From an uncultured Bacteroidota bacterium (GTDB taxonomy: Bacteria; Bacteroidota; Bacteroidia; Flavobacteriales; Flavobacteriaceae), in assembly GCA_903837025.1 (NCBI GenBank), contig CAILTC010000440.1, forward strand, positions 1 to 8,113: a stretch of DNA of 8,113 nucleotides. Reading direction: 5' to 3'. The position numbers and the translations under genes are program-made. The notes under the pieces were generated by a model. That model saw nothing but the letters and a program-made list of their open reading frames with translations, searched no databases and was not told where the DNA came from. Below are positions 1-5,605 of this stretch, piece by piece (positions within the stretch are counted from its first letter, which is position 1; the number at the start of each line of letters is the position of its first letter).

Positions 1-116
1 GCGACAAAAAGGTCAATAGCATTATAGATTTTATCTTCTGGCGTAAGCGGATTTTGTCCGAAAGTATTCAGGCTTAAAATTAGAATAAAAAATAGCTGTA
101 TATATCTATGCTTCAT
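1..116 (-). CDS. N-terminal fragment of a secreted protein (window-edge partial), possibly of the TPR-CHAT kind
   Basis: The leftward reading frame opens with ATG at 116 and stays open to the window edge, giving 38 codons plus two bases. It begins MKHRYIQ, then a hydrophobic stretch LFFILILSL and NTFGQ|NPLTPEDK, a standard type I signal peptide for Flavobacteria with cleavage likely after FGQ or just before Q. The mature start (EDKIYNAIDLFVA) looks helical and acidic. The start codon lies only 3 nt after the TAG stop of the PKD gene, so the two are almost certainly co-transcribed and perhaps translationally coupled. From memory, secreted TPR-CHAT (caspase-like) proteins of Flavobacteria often begin with a similar 'EDkIYdAvd.FvAnP' stretch. 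That resemblance is a suggestion only, since no TPR or CHAT region lies inside the window. The gene's existence is well supported and its family is not. Confidence 0.72.
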   Translation of the reverse strand, partial: MKHRYIQLFFILILSLNTFGQNPLTPEDKIYNAIDLFV

Positions 117-119
117 TTT

Positions 120-2072
120 CTAAAATTTCCAAATCCCATATAACTGCATATAATTGAAATTTTCTTTAAAATTCACTACATATCTAGCCCCTAAACTTGG
201 ACCAATTCTTGCCGCACCAATTGTTAAATCAAATAACACTCCCGTTTTTATATTGGTAAAAGAATGGTCAACAGTTATAGAGTGTGTTTTGCTATTAAGT
301 AGTGGTGTAGTATTATTTTGTCCTTCAAAAACATCAATAGTTGTGCTTTGAGTTGCTTTTTCAGTAGCATTTATATTGGCCTGTAAGCCAGTTCCAATAC
401 CGATATAGTTATTGATATTATAACGAAGTAGCAATGGAATTTCCCAATTTATGTTTTTATTTTGTGTCGAATTTGTTGTTCGTTGTAATTGTAATTTTCC
501 TGTTGATTGTATAAATTGTTCTACAACTGATTTTGCGGTATCGTAGGAATTAAGGCTATTTACAAACTCCGCTTGCCAATAAAAACGGTAGGATTTAAAA
601 GGTGAAATTGTCGCGCCAACAAAATAGCTTTTGGTATTTTCTAAATTTGGATATACATTATATCCCGCTTTTGCGCCAATAGATATTCCTGGAGAGAATC
701 GGGTAGTGGCGTAATTTGTTATTATAGGTTCGTTTTTATCGAAAATAATCGCAGTTCTACTCCGTGTTTTTGTTTTATGAAAGTCTTTGTTGAATTTCAT
801 CGAATATTTTACAAATCCTTTAGTGCTGTCGATTTCTTTCACATTTTTTTGAGAGCTTCCAGATAAATAAATATTTTTGAAGGTAAAATGAATCTGATTT
901 TGTTTGATAATGGTGTCTAAACAACTGCTTGTAATTGTTTGCCCTTTTGGACAAATAGGACATTTTGGATATTGGTCTTCAATTTGCAATGTTTTTTTGT
1001 CGAACATTTCAGGAATGTCAGTTTCTAGCCGAATCATTCTTGCAGGGCCTTCGCCATTGTTTTGGAAACGTGTTTTGAAGTTGACTCTTTTAAAACGCAC
1101 CAATCTGTAATTCATAAAACTTCCGTTAGAGCCCATTTTATTTGGGTCGTGCGAAGTAACGATTTCCATTTCTAGATTTTTGACTTTATGGTTTTTATAA
1201 CTTCGATTCGGAACATAAATACTTCGCATGGTAACTGTTGCGCTGGTGTCCTTAATCATTTCGGGAGTAGTTCTGAAAGTAAGGAATACATTGCGAGTTT
1301 CGCCTGGATTAGCATTGTCAAACTCTAAAATAGTTTTGTTTTTAAAGGTTTTATTTGCTTCGGATAAACTAGCGTCCAAGTTTTCTTCGGTGGTTGTTTT
1401 TTTATATTTTTTGGCTGAAGCCAACGCATTTTCAGAAGCCAAATACGAATCGGAGTTTTCTAGATCATTGGTCAATGCGACTAGGTTTTCCTTGACTTCC
1501 CGTTCGCCAGCGTAGGTTCTGAAATCGATCAATTCGAAATTGTTATTTTTGAATTGTTTTTCGTTGTAAAATAGGTATAATTTTCCGTCACTAGCGTAGT
1601 TTTCTAGGTTTTGATAACTCAAAATTACTTCCATATTTTGGTCCGGAATGGGGTCACAATTTTTTTGGATAACCAATCCGTTTTGGTCTTCAATAGAAGC
1701 AATATCCGTGTAAACTTCATTCGAAATTTCGTTTACAGCTATTTTTTTTGGTCGTGTTGCCGGAGGTTTTCCATTGTCATAATTATTGGTTACGGCAAGT
1801 CGGGCGGTATAAATTCCTTTGTTTTTATAGATGTGTTTGGGTTCGGCTTCTTTGCTGTAATGACCATCACCCATTTCCCATAAATAGGAATAACTGGGTT
1901 TTGGTGCGCCCGCAATAGGGATTAAAGGAGGCGTTTCAGGTTTGTAAATTATGAAATTTGCTTTTTGATTATAGGAAATAGTTGCTCTTCGTGTAACTGT
2001 ATCTTTCAACTTTGTCTGTGAAAAAGTGAAGGAGGTTAACATGAATAAGAGGACAATCAGTGAATTTTTCAT
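120..2072 (-). CDS. PKD-domain cell-surface protein with C-terminal outer-membrane beta-barrel-like region
   Basis: This is a 650-residue protein from the ATG at 2072. A TTG 21 nt upstream would add seven polar residues before the signal peptide and is less likely. Residues 1-19 are a signal peptide ending FTFSQ. Residues about 30-115 form a PKD domain, with the hallmark WEMGDG (65-70), HIY (80-82) and GIYTARLAV. Residues about 308-460 resemble the conserved beta-sandwich seen near the C-terminus of many Bacteroidota secreted proteins (DUF7619-like): SHDPN at 307-311, a FQNNGEGPA segment, HFTFKNIYLSGS, KGFVKYSM, and a closing AIIFDKNEPIITNY. Residues about 460-650 are alternating glycine/aromatic strands (GISIGAKAGY, YFVGATISPF, YIGIGTGLQ, GARYVVNF) ending in aromatic WKF, as in outer-membrane barrels. 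Four cysteines are present, including CPIC at 371-374. It is probably an outer-membrane protein with exposed adhesive or sensing domains; ligand and role are unknown. It lies between the lipoprotein gene and another secreted protein gene, in the same direction. Confidence 0.85.
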   Translation of the reverse strand: MKNSLIVLLFMLTSFTFSQTKLKDTVTRRATISYNQKANFIIYKPETPPLIPIAGAPKPSYSYLWEMGDGHYSKEAEPKHIYKNKGIYTARLAVTNNYDNGKPPATRPKKIAVNEISNEVYTDIASIEDQNGLVIQKNCDPIPDQNMEVILSYQNLENYASDGKLYLFYNEKQFKNNNFELIDFRTYAGEREVKENLVALTNDLENSDSYLASENALASAKKYKKTTTEENLDASLSEANKTFKNKTILEFDNANPGETRNVFLTFRTTPEMIKDTSATVTMRSIYVPNRSYKNHKVKNLEMEIVTSHDPNKMGSNGSFMNYRLVRFKRVNFKTRFQNNGEGPARMIRLETDIPEMFDKKTLQIEDQYPKCPICPKGQTITSSCLDTIIKQNQIHFTFKNIYLSGSSQKNVKEIDSTKGFVKYSMKFNKDFHKTKTRSRTAIIFDKNEPIITNYATTRFSPGISIGAKAGYNVYPNLENTKSYFVGATISPFKSYRFYWQAEFVNSLNSYDTAKSVVEQFIQSTGKLQLQRTTNSTQNKNINWEIPLLLRYNINNYIGIGTGLQANINATEKATQSTTIDVFEGQNNTTPLLNSKTHSITVDHSFTNIKTGVLFDLTIGAARIGPSLGARYVVNFKENFNYMQLYGIWKF

Positions 2073-2103
2073 AATCTTTTGGGTTTGCTTCAAGTTTTAA
2101 AAA

Positions 2104-2139
2104 TAGAAAAAAGTGGTGAGCAAATCACCACTTTTTCTA
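2104..2139 (-). terminator. Hairpin between lipoprotein and PKD genes (terminator or attenuator)
   Basis: Read leftwards, the transcript leaving the lipoprotein gene forms a stem whose core is AAAAAGTGGTGA paired with TCACCACTTTTT around a 5-nt loop (2120-2124). It is extended beyond one bulged base by a 3-bp TAG/CTA pairing, and followed by more T-rich sequence. It starts 16 nt after the lipoprotein stop. This is a good rho-independent terminator shape, although the T-run is interrupted by CTA. It lies 32 nt before the PKD start codon and I see no clear TAnnTTTG promoter between the two, so it may reduce rather than abolish read-through, setting the lipoprotein:PKD expression ratio. Confidence 0.75.
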
Positions 2140-2155
2140 AAAAATATATTTTGTG

Positions 2156-3136
2156 TTATTGTATGGCATCAATCGCCGCTACTAATTGCGCTTCGGTTCC
2201 TACAGTTGTTTCGGACAAAGTAAATGTGTAAATATCACCTGCTGCTACTGTTACGGCTTTGATAGCATATCTCCAGTTGCCATTATCCTCGGTTACAAAA
2301 ATAACGTGACAAGCTAAACCAATTGGAATTTGTCCGTAATGTTCGCTGAATTGTAGCGTTGTTGGGTTGTAAGTGTCTAATTTGGCTAGTGCATTTTGGC
2401 CTTCGCCATCGTAAGACAAGTAAATCGAACTATTGGTGTTATTATATCCTGTTGGAACACTTGCCAGAATAGTAGTTTTTGGTCTTGGGTCACTGTAAAA
2501 ACGATCTACATTTGTCCATCCAAAGTTGCCAAAAGTTACACTATAACTGTTTTGGTTAAAACCAACATTTCCCTCTTTTTGTCCTCCTGTTCCTGCTACA
2601 GCTCCGGGTCTTACCCAAGCAAGATTATCTGCATCGGTTGTGTCGCCAGCCCAAAAAGTCATTGCAGTATCTATTGTTCCGGTTAAATTTACGGGTACTT
2701 GAAGTTGGATTCCTCCAGTAGTCGCTAAATCTACTCCGCCTTGAGAAGCTTTTATGAAAAATTCACCACCAGATTTTAGTAAATCATGATTGCCATTTGC
2801 CATAACTCCCATTGTAGGTTTGTTAGCAATAAGCATATTTCCTTTATCAAAAAGTTCTATGAAAGTAATGTCGATTGCTCCGGTTACTGGATTTCCGTTT
2901 TTGGTAAGTGTATTTCCGTTTAGTGTTATTGTTACTCCTTTTGCAGATGTAAGAGTTATAACTCCAGTCCCAGCAGTTGCAGTAAAGCTTTGGGTATTTT
3001 TTTTAACGCCATTTTCTTTAATTGCAAAAAAGGCTGCTGCTGTAGGAGGTGCTGAAGTTGTGTCAGTGTTTGTACAGCTTGCAAATACCAAAGTTGCTAA
3101 AGCTAAAAGTCCGATGTTTTTTAAATTTGATTTCAT
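2156..3136 (-). CDS. Surface or periplasmic lipoprotein with CILP/ZU5-like beta-sandwich domain
   Basis: This is a 326-residue protein starting at ATG 3136. Residues 1-21 form a lipoprotein signal: K-rich start, hydrophobic IGLLALATLVF, then a lipobox FASC with the acylated cysteine at 21. The following TNTDTT has only one acidic residue, a weak match to the acidic export signal that sends Bacteroidota lipoproteins to the cell surface, so its final side of the outer membrane is uncertain. Residues about 50-150 look like the ZU5/CILP-like sandwich found in many Bacteroidota lipoproteins: a KGVTITLNGNTL strand, GNPVTGAIDITFIE (81-94), MLIANKPTM, LLKSGGEFFIKA (119-130), and a closing IQLQVPV. 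Residues about 205-310 contain GWTNVDRFY (206-214) and a further beta-rich region. There are no catalytic motifs, so a structural, binding or adhesive role is most likely. It is the first gene of the leftward unit and is divergent from the sigma factor gene. Confidence 0.82.
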   Translation of the reverse strand: MKSNLKNIGLLALATLVFASCTNTDTTSAPPTAAAFFAIKENGVKKNTQSFTATAGTGVITLTSAKGVTITLNGNTLTKNGNPVTGAIDITFIELFDKGNMLIANKPTMGVMANGNHDLLKSGGEFFIKASQGGVDLATTGGIQLQVPVNLTGTIDTAMTFWAGDTTDADNLAWVRPGAVAGTGGQKEGNVGFNQNSYSVTFGNFGWTNVDRFYSDPRPKTTILASVPTGYNNTNSSIYLSYDGEGQNALAKLDTYNPTTLQFSEHYGQIPIGLACHVIFVTEDNGNWRYAIKAVTVAAGDIYTFTLSETTVGTEAQLVAAIDAIQ

Positions 3137-3179
3137 GTTTTCTAATGTTTAAAATTGTTTGTTTAGTGTTTTATATCGT

Positions 3180-3209
3180 TATATCAATTCGGGTTTGATA
3201 GTGTTACCC
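3180..3209. repeat. Copy 1 of 30-bp direct repeat in divergent promoter region
   Basis: This 30-bp unit recurs 89 bp to the right with 28 of 30 bases identical; the differences are at 3192 and 3201. It contains the dyad ATATCAA-N7-TTGATA (3181-3200), suiting a dimeric DNA-binding protein, and ends in GTTACCC. On the minus strand it reads GGGTAAC, then 17 nt, then GATATAA. This is a sigma-like two-element layout pointing at the lipoprotein gene, whose ATG lies 44 nt beyond the end of the repeat. On the plus strand it supplies a TTTG (3194-3197) that could serve as a -33 element. Which use is real cannot be decided by eye. Confidence 0.85.
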
Positions 3210-3268
3210 ATTATTTTAATTTATTTTTGAATTTATTTTGTTTTTTCTCAAAAGAACGAATTCAACTC

Positions 3269-3298
3269 TATATCAATTCGAGTTTGATATTGTTACCC
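3269..3298. repeat. Copy 2 of 30-bp direct repeat in divergent promoter region
   Basis: This is the second copy of the 30-bp unit, in the same orientation as copy 1. Here the dyad is slightly longer and perfect, ATATCAA-N7-TTGATAT (3270-3290), followed by GTTACCC. It ends 33 nt before the sigma factor ATG. Conservation of the whole 30 bp, flanked by unrelated AT-rich sequence on both sides, argues for selection as a binding site or promoter rather than a simple segmental duplication. Confidence 0.85.
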
Positions 3299-3316
3299 CT
3301 TTTTTTACTATTTTCG
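3283..3316 (+). promoter_or_regulatory. Possible promoter for the sigma/anti-sigma pair
   Basis: TTTG at 3283-3286, inside repeat copy 2, is followed after 22 nt by TATTTTCG (3309-3316), one mismatch from the Bacteroidota TAnnTTTG element. The sigma ATG is at 3332, leaving a very short leader. A parallel arrangement lies upstream: TTTG in repeat copy 1 (3194-3197) and a perfect TATTTTTG at 3222-3229, with a 24-nt gap that is slightly too long. The region is very T-rich, so chance matches are likely. Confidence 0.35.
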
Positions 3317-3331
3317 TTAAAAGTTATTTTT

Positions 3332-3916
3332 ATGGCCAATACCCCTATTCATCCCGATCAAATCTATATTGACGGACTTGCTAATAATGATTCGGCGATT
3401 ATTCAATCAATATATAAGAAGTTTGTTCCCAAAGTCGTTTCTTATATAAGGAATAATTCTGGCGATGAAGACCAGGCGCAAGATGTGATTCAGGAAATTA
3501 TGATTTTACTTTTTAATCAGGCTAAAGCCAAAAAGCTACAGCTTACTTGCCCCTTTGACGCCTACTTTTTTTTACTATGCAAAAGAAAATGGCTCAACGA
3601 AATAAAAAAATCTTCGAATAAAGGGGTAACATTTGATGATGATTTACCATCTACTAATGAACCTACAGAGGAAATGGTAACAGAAACAGAAGTCTTCGAC
3701 GAAAAGCAACAACTCTTTGATCTTATGTTTTTGAAACTTGGCGATAAATGTCAGGAAGTCTTGAAACTGAGCTTTACTATTAAATCGATGGAAGAAGTTG
3801 CCGAAAAACTCAACGTAACTTATGGGTATGTTCGCAAGAAAAAATCATTGTGCATTGGTCAATTAACCCAGTGGATTCAAGAAACAAATCGTTTTAAATC
3901 ATTAAAAATTAACTAG
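3332..3916 (+). CDS. ECF-like RNA polymerase sigma factor
   Basis: This is a 194-residue protein starting at ATG 3332. A longer frame opening with TTG at 3227 is rejected because it would translate the promoter repeats into a hydrophobic tail. Residues about 10-92 correspond to the sigma-2 region: a helical SAIIQSIYKKFVPKVVSYIR, then GDEDQAQDVIQEIMILLF (44-61), the region 2.2 signature that contacts core polymerase, and CKRKWLNEIKK for -10 recognition. An acidic linker (about 101-125) precedes the sigma-4 region at about 126-182: LGDKCQEVLKL, then the helix-turn-helix MEEVAEKLNVTYGYVRKKKSLCIGQL for -35 recognition. Size and layout fit the ECF group. The next gene starts 2 nt after the stop and has an anti-sigma-like layout, so the product is probably held at the membrane until a signal arrives. 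The divergent lipoprotein/PKD genes are the obvious candidate targets; this is inferred from position. Confidence 0.9.
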   Translation: MANTPIHPDQIYIDGLANNDSAIIQSIYKKFVPKVVSYIRNNSGDEDQAQDVIQEIMILLFNQAKAKKLQLTCPFDAYFFLLCKRKWLNEIKKSSNKGVTFDDDLPSTNEPTEEMVTETEVFDEKQQLFDLMFLKLGDKCQEVLKLSFTIKSMEEVAEKLNVTYGYVRKKKSLCIGQLTQWIQETNRFKSLKIN

Positions 3917-3918
3917 TC

Positions 3919-4641
3919 ATGAACGACGAACGCTACATATTATTCGATCAATATTTTCAAAACGAATTATCAGAAGAGGATAAAATAAAGTTCGAAAAAC
4001 AATTGTCTGAAGATTCGGAATTGGCTTCGGCTTTCGAAATTTTCAAAGATTTGAACCTTCATTTAGATAATAAATTTGGGAATGCATCGGAACGAAATGA
4101 TTTTAAGAAAAATTTAAAATCGATTTCTAAAGAACATTTTAAACCTAAAAAGTCAAAAGTCGTGGCTTTTAAACCTTGGCAATATGCCATCGCTGCTTCC
4201 GTAGCTGTTTTGGTCGGCTTGTTCTTTTTTCAAAATATAAATCCAAAATTCGAAGATTATAACCAACCCGAAAATGCTTATTTCACCGAAAGAGGTGAGG
4301 TAAACGATAATTTAAAAGTGGCTCAAGACGCCTTTAATTCAAAAAAATATAAAGCCGCCATCCCGTATTTTGAAACCCTTTTAAAAGAAAAAAAATCACC
4401 CGAAATTCAGTATTTCTATGCTATTTCTCTTCTTGAGGATGGTCAGTTTCAAAAAGCCGAAACTAATTTGGTAGCGTTGAAATCAAGCAATTCGGTTTAT
4501 AAAAATAAAGCTACTTGGTATTTGGCACTTTCAAAACTGAAACAAAAAGAGTACAAATCCTGCAAGGAAATCCTAATGACTATTCCGGATGATTATGAGA
4601 ATTACGATCAGGTGCAACAATTGTTGAATGAATTGGATTAA
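3919..4641 (+). CDS. Single-pass membrane protein: anti-sigma-like N-terminus with periplasmic TPR domain
   Basis: This is a 240-residue protein whose ATG lies 2 nt after the sigma factor stop, a tight co-transcribed pair. Residues 1-80 are charged and helical (YFQNELSEEDKIKFEKQLSE, SELASAFEIFKDL), resembling the short cytoplasmic sigma-binding region of Bacteroidota anti-sigma factors with a zinc-finger-like fold but without the zinc cysteine/histidine motif. One membrane segment spans about 87-104 (WQYAIAASVAVLVGLFFF), preceded by a lysine-rich stretch (KPKKSK) that puts the N-terminus in the cytoplasm. Residues about 130-235 contain roughly three TPR-like helix pairs: NLKVAQDAFNSKKYKAAIPYF, then PEIQYFYAISLLEDGQFQKAE, then KATWYLALSKLKQKEYKSC. 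The periplasmic TPR part probably senses a protein partner. The role as anti-sigma is inferred from layout and gene order; the membrane topology and TPRs are visible directly. Confidence 0.8.
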   Translation: MNDERYILFDQYFQNELSEEDKIKFEKQLSEDSELASAFEIFKDLNLHLDNKFGNASERNDFKKNLKSISKEHFKPKKSKVVAFKPWQYAIAASVAVLVGLFFFQNINPKFEDYNQPENAYFTERGEVNDNLKVAQDAFNSKKYKAAIPYFETLLKEKKSPEIQYFYAISLLEDGQFQKAETNLVALKSSNSVYKNKATWYLALSKLKQKEYKSCKEILMTIPDDYENYDQVQQLLNELD

Positions 4642-4722
4642 AAAAATATCAATAAATTTATCGAAATGACATTGTTGTTAAAAGGCTTAATTTCTTATCC
4701 AACCTTTACTTGCCTTAAATGG

Positions 4723-4752
4723 TTTGTCTTTTTGAGCAACATTGTATATTTG
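4723..4752 (+). promoter_or_regulatory. Promoter upstream of tatD-like gene
   Basis: TTTG at 4723-4726, an 18-nt spacer, then TATATTTG at 4745-4752 is a full match to the Bacteroidota housekeeping promoter (-33 TTTG, -7 TAnnTTTG). It ends 20 nt before the ATG at 4773. It is the best promoter in the window. The rest of the 131-nt gap after the TPR gene (4642-4772) holds no convincing terminator or other gene. Confidence 0.75.
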
Positions 4753-4772
4753 CTGCTTAAATAGAGCTTGCA

Positions 4773-5540
4773 ATGATAATTACAGATACACATACCCATT
4801 TATACTCAAAGGATTTTGACGAAGATCGAAGCGAAATGATTCAGCGCGCTATTGACGCTGGTGTTTCACGATTTTTTATTCCTGCAATCGATTCTACTTT
4901 TACACAAGCTATGTACGATTTAGAGAAGGCTTATCCTTCAACTATTTTCTTGATGATGGGATTGCATCCAACGCATGTAAAGGACAATTATCTTGAAGAA
5001 TTGCAGCATGTCGAGGAAGAATTATCCAAGAGAAATTTCTATGCCGTTGGCGAAATTGGCATTGATTTGTTTTGGGATAAAACGCATTTGCAAGAACAAA
5101 GAAAGGCGTTCCAAAGACAAATTCAATTGGCAAAACAATACAAATTGCCCATAGTGATTCATTGCCGGGATGCTTTTGATGAAGTTTTTGAAGTTTTAGA
5201 AGAAGAGAAATCTGCTGATTTATTTGGAATTTTTCACTGTTTTTCAGGAACTTATGAGCAAGCATTACAAGCCATTTCTTATGGGATGAAGCTCGGCATA
5301 GGTGGTGTTGTCACTTTCAAAAACGGGAAAATCGATCAATTTTTACATCAAATCGACTTGAAACATATTGTTCTCGAAACGGATTCTCCCTATTTGGCTC
5401 CAGTTCCCTTTCGCGGAAAACGAAACGAAAGTAGCTATTTAGTAAATGTTGCTGCAAAATTGGCTACTATTTATAATTTGTCTCTAGAAGAAATAGCAAG
5501 AATAACCACCGAAAATTCTAAAGCTATTTTTAGGATTTAG
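4773..5540 (+). CDS. tatD: TatD-family metal-dependent hydrolase (DNase-type)
   Basis: This is a 255-residue cytoplasmic protein of the usual length for the family, starting at ATG 4773 behind a clear promoter. It carries the complete set of TatD metal ligands: the DTHTHL motif (H7, H9), GLHP (63-66), E94 in VGEIGID, H130 in IVIHCRDA, H155 in FHCFSGT, and D204 in LETDSPYLAP. The family folds as a TIM barrel of the amidohydrolase type binding two divalent metals, and studied members show 3'-5' exonuclease or DNase activity linked to DNA repair and turnover. Substrate specificity of this copy cannot be judged; YcfH/YjjV-type paralogues look similar, so the symbol is a family-level label. The acyltransferase gene follows after 65 nt on the same strand. 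Nothing is missing or broken. Confidence 0.93.
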   Translation: MIITDTHTHLYSKDFDEDRSEMIQRAIDAGVSRFFIPAIDSTFTQAMYDLEKAYPSTIFLMMGLHPTHVKDNYLEELQHVEEELSKRNFYAVGEIGIDLFWDKTHLQEQRKAFQRQIQLAKQYKLPIVIHCRDAFDEVFEVLEEEKSADLFGIFHCFSGTYEQALQAISYGMKLGIGGVVTFKNGKIDQFLHQIDLKHIVLETDSPYLAPVPFRGKRNESSYLVNVAAKLATIYNLSLEEIARITTENSKAIFRI

Positions 5541-5605
5541 CTTGTAATTTAGCTATTTTTATAAAAATTTTGTTCATTTGTTATAATAAAAAAATACACC
5601 TTTAT

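Noticed and set aside
1228..1515. 95-codon open frame on the plus strand opposite the PKD gene
   Set aside because: Shadow of the 650-residue gene on the other strand; no recognisable features.
2073..2093. Seven-residue extension of the PKD protein from TTG 2093
   Set aside because: ATG 2072 gives a conventional signal peptide directly; the extension comes from the leader and has a rarer start codon.
2790..3152. 120-codon open frame on the plus strand opposite the lipoprotein gene
   Set aside because: It is antisense to a well-supported lipoprotein with lipobox and domain signatures; its composition mirrors the opposite strand and it lacks any motif.
3227..3331. N-terminal extension of the sigma factor from TTG 3227
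   Set aside because: It would translate the promoter repeat region into a hydrophobic tail unlike any sigma factor; ATG 3332 gives a normal start.
3623..3630. GGGGTAAC within the sigma gene, matching the reverse complement of the end of repeat copy 2
   Set aside because: Only 8-9 bp match, within coding sequence, and the dyad is absent; likely chance.
5570..5605. Twelve-residue extension of the acyltransferase from TTG 5570
   Set aside because: It lies in AT-rich leader DNA; ATG 5606 gives a start (MSRFDAIRPFYD) that looks like the family start.
5541..5605. Search for a promoter between the tatD-like and acyltransferase genes
   Set aside because: A TTTG at 5577-5580 exists but no TAnnTTTG follows at a proper distance; the genes may be co-transcribed.
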